From assembly GCA_030949565.1 (NCBI GenBank), contig JAUZSK010000083.1, positions 1 to 64,000 of the forward strand: DNA of 64,000 nt. The letters run 5' to 3'. Below the pieces are notes generated by a model, which searched no databases, was not told the DNA's origin, and saw nothing but the letters and a program-made list of their open reading frames with translations. Position numbers and translations under genes: made by a program. Of the stretch, positions 28,410 through 39,256 are shown one piece after another (within the stretch, counting starts at the first letter, position 1; each line of letters begins with the position of its first letter). The DNA is from Enterobacterales bacterium (GTDB lineage Bacteria > Pseudomonadota > Gammaproteobacteria > Enterobacterales > Kangiellaceae).

Positions 28410-29035
28410 TGCAACGTATAATTATAGGAATAGCGGCGGCACTGGGTATCACTTTTGCACTGTTTGTTTTGATGGCTTACTTAATTAAGGTTGAGCTAAA
28501 GCCCTTCGGCGACGCGAAAACACCATCTATTCAGATAAGCATGGTCGAACCTGATGACGATATTAATATTCGTGAAAGACGATTGCCTAAAAAGCCCGAG
28601 CCACCTAAAACACCACCACCCCCACAAAAACAGCGTGTGGCAAAAGCAGAGCGTCCTAAGGTTCAAAGTATGAATCTTAATATGGAAAGGCTAGATGTGG
28701 CGATTGCAGGCAACGGTATGTATTTAGGACCTCCTGGCGGCGGCAACATGGGTGATGGAGAAGCAATCCCTATGGTAATCATTCAGCCACGATATCCACG
28801 AAAAGCGGCAATGGAAGGAATTGAAGGTTGGGTAAAATTTAGATTTACCATTTCACCTGATGGTACACCTAAAAATGTCGAATTGATTGACGCAAAACCT
28901 CGACGTATTTTTGAGCGTGATGCAAGACGAGCTATATACAAATGGAAATTTAAACCTAATGTAGTAGACGGCAAAGCAGTCGAACAGCCCAATATGATTT
29001 ACACCATGCAATTTACGCTTGCAGCCGACGAATAG
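28409..29035 (+). CDS. tonB: TonB2 energy transducer
   Basis: Transmits energy from the ExbBD motor to outer-membrane receptors. The product is 208 residues, short as TonB2 proteins are. It has an N-terminal anchor helix (about 3-25), a short Pro/Lys spacer (KKPEPPKTPPPPQK) and a C-terminal TonB domain from about 125, with YPRKAAMEGIEGWV and the end pattern YTMQFTL. The receptor at 13968 is a plausible partner; this link is inferred from the 11 kb distance only. Confidence 0.94.
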   Translation: MQRIIIGIAAALGITFALFVLMAYLIKVELKPFGDAKTPSIQISMVEPDDDINIRERRLPKKPEPPKTPPPPQKQRVAKAERPKVQSMNLNMERLDVAIAGNGMYLGPPGGGNMGDGEAIPMVIIQPRYPRKAAMEGIEGWVKFRFTISPDGTPKNVELIDAKPRRIFERDARRAIYKWKFKPNVVDGKAVEQPNMIYTMQFTLAADE

Positions 29036-29050
29036 GAAGAGAATTTAAAG

Positions 29051-30343
29051 ATGAAACTACGTACACTAATTTATATTCCTTTTTTGCTGTCGGGCATCTT
29101 TGCGGTCAACGCAGCAAACGTTGTGCCAAAAACAAGTTTGACTAAAAATTGTAAGGTAATGATCGATAAAAACTTAAAGATCGCTAAGGTACCTATTAGA
29201 GGTTTGCCAGAGCGCTCTCATAAGCGAATTTCTCGAGCGCTAGAAAAATTAGCGGAAGAGAAGCATGACGAAGCAATTACGCTACTTAAATCATTATTGG
29301 AGTCAAGTAAAAACCTCTATGTTCAGGCGACAGTTGCCAAGTACATCGGTATTGCTTATGCACAAAAAAATGATACAAAAAATGCAACGGTCTACTTTAC
29401 TAAAGCACTGAATATCGGTAAAGGACAACTTCAGCATAAAGAAATCCAAGACCTAACTCAAAACGTCGCATCGATGCACTATAGTAATGATAATAGAAAG
29501 GAGTCTTTGCGTTTTCTTGAGCGTTGGATGAAAAATTCAAATGTTGATAATCATCAAGTTTATTTGCTCTATTCCGCAATTTTGTTTGATTCCGGTCGAT
29601 TAAAGGACGCTATTTGTCCCGCTTATTGGTCGGCCAAGGTTGCAAAGAAACCGCAAAAAAATGCCTTCGGTATTCTGTTAAATGCGCATTTTGAGTTTAA
29701 AGATTATCCAGGCACTATTGCACTATTGAAGCAGCTTATTTTAGATTTCCCGACGGAAAAACGTTACTGGCGTAATCTTGCTTCTATTTACATGCAGCAG
29801 GATATGATTGATGATGCATTAGCCGTTATGGAAATGTTTTATGTTCAGGGATTAATGGAATCTGAGAACGATTATAAGCAATTGTCTTCGATTTTTGCTT
29901 ACAGCGATATTCCTTACCGTACTGCGGTAATCCTTAAAGAAGGCATTGAGAAAGGTTTAGTAAAGGATACTGAGAAAAATTGGAAGAATATCGCATCCAA
30001 CTTTCATGTTGCCAGCGAGTTAGATAAAGCCATCGAAGCTTATGGGCGTTCAGCCGCTAAATCAGATGGTGGTGAAAATGACCAAAAGCGCGCCGAATTA
30101 TTGGCCGATAGAGAAAAGTACAAAGAAGCTATCGCAAGTTTTAATAAGGCACTTGAAAAAGGCAAGCTTAAAGATGAAGGTAAAGTTCATTTTAGAAAAG
30201 GTCTTGCTTATTTAGGCCTGAAGCAATATAACAGCGCAATTAGATCGCTTAATAAAGCGACAAAGTATAAAAGATGGCGTAGAGGTGCAGTTCAATGGAT
30301 AGGCTTTGTTAAGAACCAGCAGAAGAACGCTGCGAAGCTTTAA
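29051..30343 (+). CDS. TPR protein of the TonB2 operon
   Basis: A 430-residue exported protein, last gene of the operon. A signal peptide ends near VNA (residue 22). About eight tetratricopeptide-like repeats follow, for example YIGIAYAQKNDTKNATVYF and YLGLKQYNSAIRSLNKA. TPR proteins of this kind accompany TonB2 clusters in Vibrio and Shewanella and are thought to act in the periplasm as scaffolds. It starts 15 bases after tonB with GGAAGAG upstream, and a terminator follows. Confidence 0.87.
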   Translation: MKLRTLIYIPFLLSGIFAVNAANVVPKTSLTKNCKVMIDKNLKIAKVPIRGLPERSHKRISRALEKLAEEKHDEAITLLKSLLESSKNLYVQATVAKYIGIAYAQKNDTKNATVYFTKALNIGKGQLQHKEIQDLTQNVASMHYSNDNRKESLRFLERWMKNSNVDNHQVYLLYSAILFDSGRLKDAICPAYWSAKVAKKPQKNAFGILLNAHFEFKDYPGTIALLKQLILDFPTEKRYWRNLASIYMQQDMIDDALAVMEMFYVQGLMESENDYKQLSSIFAYSDIPYRTAVILKEGIEKGLVKDTEKNWKNIASNFHVASELDKAIEAYGRSAAKSDGGENDQKRAELLADREKYKEAIASFNKALEKGKLKDEGKVHFRKGLAYLGLKQYNSAIRSLNKATKYKRWRRGAVQWIGFVKNQQKNAAKL

Positions 30344-30365
30344 AACTTATCTGTAGGAAATATAG

Positions 30366-30389
30366 AAAGGGTCTTTGAGACCCTTTTTT
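30366..30389 (+). terminator. Terminator of the TonB2 operon
   Basis: AAAGGGTCT (30366-30374) pairs with AGACCCTTT (30378-30386) around a three-base loop and runs into six T. It lies 23 bases after the TPR gene. The remaining 260 bases before the convergent MacB-type gene hold nothing convincing. Confidence 0.92.
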
Positions 30390-30651
30390 ATTGGGCGTTT
30401 GATTAATACGGATAAAGCTAAAAGAGATAAGGGTATTGGGGTGTCATCATGAGGAAGGAAGGTTCTCACAAACTATCAGCGGAATAAGATTCCTCCTTTG
30501 CTGGATGACTACAATTCCTATCCATCCAAAGGCTCACTGGTCATATTTTTCCAACAACGAACGGGCTACCACCGCCCTATACTCTTTACTACATTCGACA
30601 CATCCCTGTAGGAAATGCAGAAAACGCAGCAGGCTATCCGTGGCGCCTTAG

Positions 30652-31881
30652 CTATTCGTATCTTAATGCATCGATGGGATCTAAATTGGCCGCTTTAGCT
30701 GCTGGGATGATACCAAATAGTATTCCGACAAAAGCTGAAAAACCAAAGGCTATTCCTATAGCCCACAAAGGGACATTGGCCGGAGGAAAACCCGGTATTG
30801 ATGCGGCCGCGAGCATACCTAACGCGTACCCTAATATTATTCCTATAATACCGCCTAACAAGGACAGCACAATTGCTTCAATTAGGAACTGCATTAAAAT
30901 ATGATGGCGTTTTGCGCCGATGGCCTTGCAGATCCCTATTTCACGGGTTCTTTCGGTGACGGATACCAGCATGATATTCATAATACCAATTCCACCGACC
31001 AGTAAAGAGATGCTGACAATACCTCCTAAAACAACGGTCATCGTGTCGATGATATTTGATATTCCCGAAGTAAGCTGTTCGGATGTCTGTATTTTAAAGT
31101 CGTCAGCTTCGTCCTTTTCTAAACGGTGGTTTTTTCTTAGTATTCGAACTAGGCGATCTTTAATGACCTCTAGTTGTTGCATATCTTTAAGTTGTAGCTG
31201 TAAAAAAATATCAGGACGGAGTAAATTCCCATTTAAAAAGCGCATGGTATTGTAGGGTAAGATTGCGAAATTGTCCTGACTAAAGCCAAAAAAAGATCCT
31301 TTAGGCTCTGCTAATCCAATGATTTTGAACCAAACGCCGGCATAACTAATAAACTCACCGACAGGGTCTTTTGGTAGTTCCAAATCTTCACGTAATTTTT
31401 CACCGATTACTACTACTTTGCGTCGGGATAGGTTATCGCTGTAGGATAGGAATCGTCCAAATTTAATATTAAGATTGCTAAGATCCTGAGAAGAATAGGT
31501 GGTACCCGAAACCTGAGCGAAACTAGTGTTTCCTCGAAATTGAATTCCGTTGGTACCGCCAAATTTTGACTGTAGTGAAGGGGTTATAAAGCTGATACCT
31601 TCGGAATGTTTTCTAATGGCAGCGACATCTTTATCTGTTATTCGTGAGCTTTTACCTTTCAGTCTTTCGCTTCGTGGTGTGTGCGAGGTGATTGAAATTG
31701 AATTAGCGCCAAAACCTTCAAATTGCTGATTAATTGAATAGCTTAATCCCTGAATGACGGAGACCACCGCTATGGTCGAACTTACGCCAATAATAATTCC
31801 TAAGGTGGTTAAAAAACTACGAAAACCATGTGCTCTGACAGAGCTAATTGCGCTTCTAAAGCTTTCGATTAGGCTAAACAT
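30652..31881 (-). CDS. MacB-type ABC transporter permease
   Basis: A 409-residue FtsX-like permease. An N-terminal helix (about 20-45; [20 protein letters not shown]) is followed by the large MacB_PCD periplasmic domain. Three C-terminal helices follow, with [19 protein letters not shown] and a final DPIDALRYE, both typical of the family. The ATPase is encoded separately in the overlapping upstream gene, unlike the fused E. coli MacB. With the HlyD-like adaptor it should form a tripartite-type efflux or lipoprotein/peptide export system. The substrate is unknown. Confidence 0.92.
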   Translation of the reverse strand: MFSLIESFRSAISSVRAHGFRSFLTTLGIIIGVSSTIAVVSVIQGLSYSINQQFEGFGANSISITSHTPRSERLKGKSSRITDKDVAAIRKHSEGISFITPSLQSKFGGTNGIQFRGNTSFAQVSGTTYSSQDLSNLNIKFGRFLSYSDNLSRRKVVVIGEKLREDLELPKDPVGEFISYAGVWFKIIGLAEPKGSFFGFSQDNFAILPYNTMRFLNGNLLRPDIFLQLQLKDMQQLEVIKDRLVRILRKNHRLEKDEADDFKIQTSEQLTSGISNIIDTMTVVLGGIVSISLLVGGIGIMNIMLVSVTERTREIGICKAIGAKRHHILMQFLIEAIVLSLLGGIIGIILGYALGMLAAASIPGFPPANVPLWAIGIAFGFSAFVGILFGIIPAAKAANLDPIDALRYE

Positions 31882-32587
31882 TGATCGTCTCCAATGAGTC
31901 TGCTTTAGTGTTCATTTGGTCAAGCACAACTTTACCATCGGATAGTCGAACTACTCGATGACAATGTTTGGCTATTTCGTCTTCATGGGTGACCATAATG
32001 ATGGTTTGTCCTTCTTCATGCAGCTGGTCAAACAATGCCATGATATCTTTAGTCGTTTGGCTATCAAGGTTACCGGTAGGCTCGTCTGCCAAAAGTATGG
32101 AAGGGTTAGTCACCAACGCTCTAGCGATCGCGACTCTTTGGCGTTGCCCTCCAGAAAGTTGATTAGGTAAATGGTCGCACCGATCGGACAGAGAGACCTT
32201 TGACATGGCGCTCATGGCTAACTCTTCTCTTTGTTTTAAAGGTATTCCTTTGTAAACAAGTGGTAGCATGACGTTATGCAGTGCCGTAGCTCTGGGTAAT
32301 AGGTTAAAACTTTGGAATATAAAACCGATTTCCTTATTTCTAATATCAGATAACTGGTCCTGACTAAGCTGTGAGACGTCCTTACCATTTAACGAATATT
32401 GTCCTATGGTTGGTTTATCTAAACAGCCTAATATATTCATCATGGTAGATTTGCCAGAACCGGAAGAACCTGTAAAAGCGATATACTCATTAGCGTTAAT
32501 GGTTAAATCGATATGTTGTAAAGCCCTCACTTCCTGGTCGCCCATGGTGTAGTATTTACAGATATCTTTAAATTGAATTAAACTCAT
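31874..32587 (-). CDS. ABC transporter ATPase (MacB/LolD type)
   Basis: A 237-residue ATPase with Walker [10 protein letters not shown], signature [16 protein letters not shown], Walker [13 protein letters not shown] and H-loop [12 protein letters not shown]. The sequence belongs to the MacB/LolD/FtsE group. It overlaps the permease gene by eight bases and the adaptor gene stop by one, so the three are one operon read leftward. It powers the MacB-type permease. Confidence 0.94.
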   Translation of the reverse strand: MSLIQFKDICKYYTMGDQEVRALQHIDLTINANEYIAFTGSSGSGKSTMMNILGCLDKPTIGQYSLNGKDVSQLSQDQLSDIRNKEIGFIFQSFNLLPRATALHNVMLPLVYKGIPLKQREELAMSAMSKVSLSDRCDHLPNQLSGGQRQRVAIARALVTNPSILLADEPTGNLDSQTTKDIMALFDQLHEEGQTIIMVTHEDEIAKHCHRVVRLSDGKVVLDQMNTKADSLETINV

Positions 32588-33804
32588 TATTGACTCGAGT
32601 CTGCATTGAACGATTGGCTAGCGGTTTTATCTAATTCCTTTTGATTGATAATTTCGACAGGCTCTGCATTCTTAAGATGTCTTAATACTTTATCCGGTCC
32701 AACGATTACCTGGGTTCCTTTTTCTAGACCTGATATAACTTCTTGAAAATCATCATCGGCGATACCTAATGTCACCTCAATTTTTTCTGCGTGACCATCT
32801 TTAGAGATAAAAACAAAATTCTTAATCGTATCTTTGTCATTATCTTCTTCTGTTTTTATTGCACGAATAGGTAATGCTAGTTTTTGTTGCTCTCCTTGAG
32901 TAAATATCTCTGCTCGACAGCTCATTCCTGGTCTTAAATTTAATTCTTGCTGTGGGCTAATTGCCAACTTAATTGCAAAACTTAAACTTTGCTGACCAGA
33001 ATTTCTTTTAGCACTTGAGGCTATCGACTCTACAGTTCCGATAATAGGCTTATTGGAAAAAGCGATGGCAATAATTTCGGCTTTTTGACCTAATGCAACC
33101 TGTGAAATATCGGCTTCATCAACCATTACCTCCGCCAACATACTCGCTGGATCGGCGATAGTCATTAACGAAGAACCCATAATATTAGTAGTGCCGGATA
33201 TTGCTGTTTCACCGGCTTTAATATCAAGTGAAGTAATCATGCCGTCGATGGGTGAACGTACCTTGGTTTTTGATAACTTATCGCGAGCCTGCTCTAAACT
33301 AGCTTCTACCTGCTTTAAAACTTCAAAATTACCGCGCAGATCGACTAAAGCTACTCGATATGCATTATCGATTGCTTGGTAGCCATCTTCATCCAATAGT
33401 TTCTTTTTATAAAGTTGTTTCTTACGATTCACTTGCTGTTTGAGGTTGGTAATTACTAGCTTTTGTTTTTCAATGGCTATTTTTTGCTGATTAACCACCG
33501 CGGTTTGTCGCTCAACTGCGGCAATATAGGACTCCGCGTCTATTTGCAGAACCAATTGTCCTTTAACAACATAATCGCCTTCTTTAACAAAAAGTTTAGT
33601 TACTTTACCGATGACCTCTGCCGATAGCTTTACCTGTTGCTCATGCTTTAGTTGGCCTGAAGCTAAAATAGAAGCTTTAATCGGATGAAAGGCAAGTACT
33701 TCTAGATTGACTTGCTTGGCTTTATCACTAGAGAAATATCTTTTGGTTAACGGAAAACCAATAACTAAAAGTAGAACTAAGGAAATAACTAACGGCTTTT
33801 TCAT
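32587..33804 (-). CDS. HlyD/MacA-type periplasmic adaptor
   Basis: A membrane-fusion protein of about 405 residues. The start is the ATG at 33804 with AGGAA eight bases upstream; an earlier in-frame codon at 33819 is less likely. One N-terminal helix ([16 protein letters not shown]) is followed by a biotinyl-lipoyl half ([20 protein letters not shown]), a coiled coil (about 90-165) and a second half ([20 protein letters not shown]). A beta-barrel ends near [17 protein letters not shown]. It links the inner-membrane ABC pair to an outer-membrane channel, not present here. Confidence 0.92.
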   Translation of the reverse strand: MKKPLVISLVLLLVIGFPLTKRYFSSDKAKQVNLEVLAFHPIKASILASGQLKHEQQVKLSAEVIGKVTKLFVKEGDYVVKGQLVLQIDAESYIAAVERQTAVVNQQKIAIEKQKLVITNLKQQVNRKKQLYKKKLLDEDGYQAIDNAYRVALVDLRGNFEVLKQVEASLEQARDKLSKTKVRSPIDGMITSLDIKAGETAISGTTNIMGSSLMTIADPASMLAEVMVDEADISQVALGQKAEIIAIAFSNKPIIGTVESIASSAKRNSGQQSLSFAIKLAISPQQELNLRPGMSCRAEIFTQGEQQKLALPIRAIKTEEDNDKDTIKNFVFISKDGHAEKIEVTLGIADDDFQEVISGLEKGTQVIVGPDKVLRHLKNAEPVEIINQKELDKTASQSFNADSSQ

Positions 33805-34338
33805 GCAAATTCCTGTCAATTGAGCGCTTTTTTAAAGCCCGTCAATCGTATTTTAGTAAATTTTGATTAATCCTCGATAAGTTGAAGCTTACCGAGGTTT
33901 GATTTTATTAGGTGGTCAATCACTAAATAAATAGAAACCACGCTATATAGAAAATGACATACGGCGTTAACACAATACTGGCTGATTTAACCACGGGCTT
34001 TTTAGTCCACTGGCTGTAACCGATGGTCATTACAGCAAAGCTCCAGAATTGGGCTAAATGTAGGGTTGATAATAGCTTGCCAATTCCTTTAGACGGTTCT
34101 AATCCAAATATTAATTCATTGAGACTTAACTGATTAATTGAATCAGGTGCAATTTGTGCGTTACTTGAAGTTGCTAAATAAGCAAAAGAGGCGAGAATCG
34201 CAACAAGGTTGGGCAGAGAAGACCAACTAATGAATGAATACCACTGTTTGAACTCTATACCATCACCGTAAATATTGGACATGATGACAAAGTAAACTGA
34301 TTGAACGACATACATGATAGGTATCATAATTAGAATGG

Positions 34339-34348
34339 TAACGACAGA
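34339..34348. repeat. Target-site duplication, left copy
   Basis: TAACGACAGA directly precedes the CAGGGC terminus of the insertion sequence and is identical to 35551-35560. A perfect 10-base duplication indicates a recent insertion. Confidence 0.92.
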
Positions 34349-35550
34349 CAGGGCAACCGCATACTTTGTACTAATTTTGACCAAAAATTAGTTCAGAGCG
34401 AAATTTATCACTCCATCCTGCCTGCTTCAATTTACCTCTCATACTATTTTTTTGAGGGTGTAGTTTCGTTAAGTTCAAAGCAAATCGTCGGATAACAGCA
34501 ACATTTTCAGCCCCGTCACCATTTCGGATCCGACAGTCATCTTCTTTAAACGTCACATCAAGGGATCCAATGGGTGCTTTCCACTCCCCAATGACTGCGA
34601 ATGGCTTTACCTATTCTTTCCACATCCGGCGCCAAAGAACTAATGTAATACAAGGTTTCTTGCTGCACCACTTCACCTTTAATATGTCGCTCTCGCTCAA
34701 CCTCTATAACCGTTTGAATATTGGACCAATTACTCGCCTCACTAATCCATTCATTCACCCTGAGTTGCCTATATTTCCTGACTTCAATGCGACCATGACC
34801 ACTATCAACTTCCTCAAACTCTTCAATAAACTCAGGTGTTTCTCTTTTGATTTTATGGAAATAACCGGCAATTTCATGACGTAATTTCTTATGGTTCAAT
34901 TTGACACAAAGCACATAGTCCGCTTTCTTTTCAACAATAGTATTGACGATTTTTTTCTGTGTATTCATCGCATCGGCGCTTATCAACGCACCTTTGATAT
35001 TCAGCACATTGAGCATGTCAATAACCGAAGCATTTTCATTTTTTTACCCGTCGATTTTAATTGAGCAAGAACCAATCCTTGTGAGCGACTCCAAGCGGTA
35101 ATACTGTGTAATGCGGTTTGCCTATCTCCATCAAATGAACGGCGTAATGTTTTCCATCAAGCGCTATTTGTTCTTGCCCCTTATCGACCCTCACTTCATT
35201 AACCCAATTAATAAATGCCTGGTTTAATTGTGCAGGCTCGATTGCCCTTATGATCCGAGCAATGGTGTCATCGACCGGTATTCCGTTTTTAAAGTCTCTA
35301 TATTGTCTTAGCCAATCGAGCTTGTTATCGCCAAACTCTTTAATGTCCTTCCAGCCTTCTGCACCTGATAATACAGCACTTACCGTTAAAAATAGCACAT
35401 CTAAAAGGTCATGTTTAACGTTAATATTCGTTCGTGGATCTTCTATTGAAGTAAAATGGTCTATAAATGTCATAGCAGTATCTCCTCGTGGTTGATACTG
35501 ATCTGATCACCAATTTACCTAAAAGTTCAATAAAGTACGATCTTGCCCTG
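34349..35550 (-). mobile_element. ISAs1-like insertion sequence
   Basis: A 1,202-base element with imperfect terminal inverted repeats. The left end begins CAGGGCAACCGCATACTTTG and the right end, read inward, begins CAGGGCAAGATCGTACTTTA. It is flanked by a perfect 10-base duplication, TAACGACAGA. Its single transposase gene is of the ISAs1 (H-repeat) type. It interrupts a YIP1 family gene. The clean ends and perfect duplication indicate a recent insertion, but the transposase frame is broken. Confidence 0.92.
34371..35473 (-). pseudogene. ISAs1 family transposase (three frame breaks)
   Basis: Together the pieces match a full ISAs1/H-repeat transposase. The first (35473-35057) has the N-terminal FIDHFTSIEDPRTNINVKHDLLD and the catalytic region ALDGKHYAV. 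The second (to 34558) has LNVLNIKGALISADAMNTQKKIV and the HWGVESTHW box. The third (to 34371) has DVTFKEDDCRIRNGDGAENVAV. The breaks lie near 35090-35098, in a T7 run at 35039-35045 (plus strand) and in GGG at 34562-34564. Single-base repairs restore all three. As written it cannot make an active transposase. Confidence 0.87.
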
Positions 35551-35560
35551 TAACGACAGA
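35551..35560. repeat. Target-site duplication, right copy
   Basis: TAACGACAGA directly follows the right terminus of the insertion sequence, identical to 34339-34348. Confidence 0.92.
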
Positions 35561-35872
35561 TACAATTCCCATAGTGTTTTGCGACATCATTGACATAGCT
35601 GCGCGGGTAGTATCCTGTTCAGCTTTGCTGAGGTCGCCAGCACTTATTTGAACCATATAATCTATGAACCATTTAAAATCTAGTACCGAATAATAATAAA
35701 GCATCATTGCTGCAGATAGTAAGGAAACCATCATTAAAGGAAATAGAATAGAATAAGAGGCTCTTACTTGTGCCATTCCTAGGTTGGGATCAGTAAAAAT
35801 ATTGGTCAATATGGTGAGTTTACCAATAGACTCGGTCGTGTCGTTGTCTTGTTGTGGATTATTGTCCGACAT

Positions 35873-36200
35873 TGTGATTCTCCTAATGGGTTGTTGTGGT
35901 ATATATTGTTGTTTGCCTACGTCATAAAATGTTTGCTAACAAATTAAACACATTTTACTTGAAGCAATTTCACTAAAAATAGTGGAAAATAGCCATCTTG
36001 AAATAAAAAGCCTGCTAATTCGTTAGTTTAATAATGCGAATTCATACATAAGAGTATTAAGTATGTCTGACGCTATCGAAAGATAAACGATTAATAAGCG
36101 ATACTATTCCATATTCGTACATTAAACACAAAGGTACAATTGTTATTATTTGTGTAATTAACCTGAATAATAAACTAGCATATCATAAATGGAGAAAATA
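35873..36200. other. Divergent promoter region between the YIP1 and NatA-like genes
   Basis: 328 AT-rich bases. There is no gene and no strong consensus promoter. A short inverted repeat TCACTA/TAGTGG lies near 35970. This region must drive the leftward YIP1 gene and the rightward ABC genes. Confidence 0.4.
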
Positions 36201-37168
36201 ATGGGTTATGCCTTAGAAGCCAGAGGGCTTTACAAGAGTTTTGGCGATTTTGTCGCTGTCGAAGATGTTTCTTTTACCATACCAGAAGGCGCCGTGTTTG
36301 GCTTACTTGGGCGTAATGGTGCTGGTAAAACCACGTGCATTCGGATGTTGATGAATATCTATTATCCGGACCAAGGTGAGGTTTTATTGCGAGGCACAAC
36401 AGTTGGCCAAGAATTTCGTAATCGCGTCGGTTATCTTCCAGAAGAACGCGGGCTATACAAAAAAATGAAATTACTTGAGGTGATTTTATTTTTTGCAGAA
36501 TTGAAAGGCGTTAGTGGTAAAGCGGTAAAAGACAAAGCGCTTGATTATTTAAAAGGTTCGGCCTCTCGGATAGGATCTATGCCAAAATAGAGGATTTGTC
36601 CAAAGGTAATCAGCAGAAGGTGCAGTTTATTTGTACCATTATCCATGATCCAGAATTCATCATATTAGATGAACCTTTTTCAGGGCTTGACCCAGTCAAC
36701 ACCAATCTTTTAAAAGATATCATCCTTGATCTCAAAAAAGCAGGTAAAGTCATCATATTTTCCACCCACCTGATGGATTTTGCTGAAAAAATGTGTGATC
36801 ACATCGCGATTATTCATCAAGGGAAAATGCTAAAGCAGGGCTCTCTCACTGAGTTAAAGCAAGAATATAGCCAACGAAATATTAGTTTAGTTTACGAAGG
36901 TGATATTTCATTCCTTGAAGGTAATCCCATCATTGAAAAAATCGAAGATTTTGGCCGCTTTACTGGTATTAGTGTGCATACTCCAGATGATGTGCAGATC
37001 TTACTAAAACTATTGGTTGAAAATCAAATTGTGGTTAAGCGATTTGATGCCAATGATATATCTTTACATGAAATATTTATTAATCTAACGGGTAATGATG
37101 AGTTGCCGAAAGATAAAATCGAACAAGTATCCACTGAATCTGAAACAGGGAGTACAAGCCATGCTTAA
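36201..37168 (+). pseudogene. NatA-like ABC transporter ATPase (frameshifted)
   Basis: The ATPase of an ABC-2 exporter related to NatA. The start chosen is ATG 36201, because GGAGAAA at 36190-36196 would be its ribosome site and overlaps an earlier ATG at 36189. Walker A GRNGAGKTT and the Q-loop region are in the first frame. At the A4 run 36551-36554 the frame is lost; five A would give KRFGLSDRIYAKIEDLSKGNQQKVQF, quoted here in part as YAKIEDLSKGNQQKVQF. The second frame has Walker B FIILDEPFSGLD, the H-loop FSTHLMDF and a C-terminal regulatory part. Repaired length is about 322 residues. It overlaps the permease gene by eight bases. Confidence 0.87.
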
Positions 37169-38431
37169 ATTATTTTCTTTTAGAACCATGGCCATAATCA
37201 AGCGAGAGTTAAGAGCTCAGATTATGAATAAGACCTTCATTTTTACAACAATTTTTGTACCTGTCATTATGGTTGGTTTGATGAGTTTGCAAACCTTTTT
37301 AATGATGTTTGAAGATAAGAAGGTTATCAACGTTGAAGTTATTGTAGAAAATGTTCAACTGCTGAGTATGATTGAACAAGAGTACAAACAAAGTGATGAT
37401 TTCAACCATGAAATGTTTCATCTTGTGGTCAGCAAAAAATCACGTAACGATCTCGACACTTATATTCAAACAGTTAAACCTAAACTACTTGACTCTAGTC
37501 TTAACGGTGTATTTTTATACCATCGGGAGAAAAATACGATAAGGGGATAGAGTATTATTCATCAAACCCCAAAAATAGTAATATCACTCGTAAAATAAAA
37601 AGCTTGGTGAACAGTGTCCTTGTAGAAAAGCACTTTGAAGGTAAGTCTGTATCAGAAGATGACATTAAATATGCTCGTGACAGAATGCAATTACAGAATT
37701 TTAAGATTAGTCAAAAAGAGGAAGTTGAGAAAGACAACTATGGAGCGTTTATATTGGCTGGGGTTTTAGCTTTTATGTTGTATATGAGTTTAATAATGAT
37801 AGGTATGCAGATTTTAAAAGCTGTCATAGAAGAAAAGGAAAATAGGGTGGTTGAAGTTTTACTTTCTTCGGTTCACGCTAATGAACTCATGTCGGCAAAA
37901 ATAATAGCAACTACCTGTGCAGGGCTATTACAAATTATTATTTGGATGCTACCTTTTATCTTTGTCAGTGTGACTAGCTTATTTGTTTTACCTGAAAAAT
38001 TTCAATTTAGTATTAGTTTGTTTCAAATAGGCTATTTCATTCTTAATTATGGCTTAGGCTTAGTGACATTTTTGGGGCTTTATGCCGCAGTAGGTGCTAT
38101 TTTTGATAATATTTCAGAGGCACAACAGGGTGCTATGCCAATTATGTTCCTGATTTTAATACCTTTTTATATTTGTTTCACTCTAATAAAAGATCCAACT
38201 AACTCCATTGCTGAAATCAGTTCAATGCTGCCTTTTGCCGCAATAGTGGTTATGCCAGTACGGATGGCTATTATCGATGTGCCCTTATGGCAGGTGGGTA
38301 TAGCAACAGGCATTAATCTTATGACGCTATTGTTTGTTTTTTCTTTTGCGGGAAAGATTTACCGAATTGGAGTACTTAAAAGCGGTAAAAAACCAAAATG
38401 GAAAGATGTCTATCGTTGGATTAAAGATTGA
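37161..38431 (+). pseudogene. NatB-like ABC-2 permease (frameshifted)
   Basis: The permease partner of the NatA-like ATPase, starting at ATG 37161 inside the end of that gene. The first frame has a cytoplasmic start, a helix (FIFTTIFVPVIMVGLMSL) and part of a large extracytoplasmic domain. It ends at 37550 after the A5 run 37530-37534. One more A continues as KKYDKGIEYYSSNPKNSN. The second frame (to 38431) has about five helices and the family motif KAVIEEKENRVVEVLLSS. Repaired length is about 423 residues. Such pairs export sodium, drugs or peptides; the substrate is not evident. Confidence 0.85.
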
Positions 38432-38445
38432 CCATCGCTTGAACA

Positions 38446-38478
38446 AAGTCGGCGAGACCTAGCCGACTTATTCTTTTT
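38446..38478. terminator. Convergent terminator between the NatB-like and GT2 genes
   Basis: AAGTCGGC (38446-38453) pairs with GCCGACTT (38462-38469) and is followed by ATTCTTTTT. It lies 15 bases after the permease stop, and its right arm overlaps the stop of the leftward glycosyltransferase gene. Confidence 0.82.
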
Positions 38479-39241
38479 CAATGTTATATCTATTATTTTC
38501 CTCTAATTCATAGAGTTTGGCTTCTTTTATAAAAGCGTAGTGTGCTTGAATGATGGATAGAATAATTCCCCGTATACCGAAAAATATTTTTCGATTAAAG
38601 ATCCATTGCTGAATAAAAACAATCGGAAATATAAGTAGTAGTTTAGCTAATGAATATGTCTTTTTACGGTGATGTTTTTCTTTGGCTTTTAGCGATGAGT
38701 AACTATTTTTTTTATCGATTAGACGATGTATATCATCATAGCCATAATGTATTAGAAACTGTTTAATATAAATCTCTTTACCCTTAACCGATGCACTTTC
38801 ATGAACCAGTTGTTTTGGGTCAAACTGAGCCATTGATTTGCGGTAACAGCGCAGGTTGTTGGCTTTTTTGGTCCAGTTAGGTGGCGGCTTAGAAATAAAT
38901 ACGTCTTTACGTGCGCAGCGTATGCTGGTGTATTGTTCTTGTTTAATAATAGCGGTTATTTTTTCGGCTAGTGGTAGGCTAATTTCTTCGTCAGCATCGA
39001 GGTTAAATACCCAATCGTTTTTACATTGCTCCATGGCAAATTGTTTTTGCTTGGAATAGCCAGGCCAGTCATTATGAATCGGTGTAATACCATATGATTG
39101 AACTATTTCTAGTGTTTTATCTGTGCTGCCACAGTCCACCACAATGATCTCATCACAAAACTGAGCGCTTTCTATGGCGCGAGCAATATTTTTCTGTTCG
39201 TTCAGTGTAATAATAAAAACGCTAATAGCGGTTTTTTTCAT
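38468..39241 (-). CDS. Glycosyltransferase family 2 (WaaE/KdtX-like)
   Basis: A 257-residue GT-A fold glycosyltransferase. The nucleotide-sugar region is ISVFIITLNEQKNIARAIES, the DxD-type motif is FNLDADEEI, and the acceptor-side motif is LVHESASVKG. It resembles the LPS-core beta-glucosyltransferases WaaE/KdtX, so a role in lipopolysaccharide or glycolipid assembly at the inner membrane is likely. A hydrophobic segment (LLLIFPIVFIQQWIF) lies near the C-terminus. It is 15 bases after the GDPD-like gene on the same strand. Confidence 0.87.
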   Translation of the reverse strand: MKKTAISVFIITLNEQKNIARAIESAQFCDEIIVVDCGSTDKTLEIVQSYGITPIHNDWPGYSKQKQFAMEQCKNDWVFNLDADEEISLPLAEKITAIIKQEQYTSIRCARKDVFISKPPPNWTKKANNLRCYRKSMAQFDPKQLVHESASVKGKEIYIKQFLIHYGYDDIHRLIDKKNSYSSLKAKEKHHRKKTYSLAKLLLIFPIVFIQQWIFNRKIFFGIRGIILSIIQAHYAFIKEAKLYELEENNRYNIEKE

Positions 39242-39256
39242 ATTTATTTCCGGTCG

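Larger units (their letters stand above)
33923..35872 (-). pseudogene. YIP1 family membrane protein, split by an insertion sequence
   Basis: The N-terminal part (35872-35551) and C-terminal part (34338-33923) belong to one gene. Removing the element and one target duplication joins MGIVSVV to TILIMIPIMYVV in frame, giving about 245 residues and no other damage. The protein has an acidic N-terminus and about five helices, matching the Yip1 domain family of uncertain function. As it stands, the N-terminal piece ends inside the element and the C-terminal piece lacks a start of its own. It is divergent from the NatAB-like operon. Confidence 0.8.

Noticed and set aside
30436-30651. A 71-codon ORF between the TonB2 terminator and the MacB-type gene
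   Set aside because: Cys/His/Trp-rich composition, no ribosome site and no family pattern; it looks like noncoding sequence.
34570-34884. A 104-codon rightward ORF inside the insertion sequence
   Set aside because: It is antisense to the transposase and shows no family pattern.
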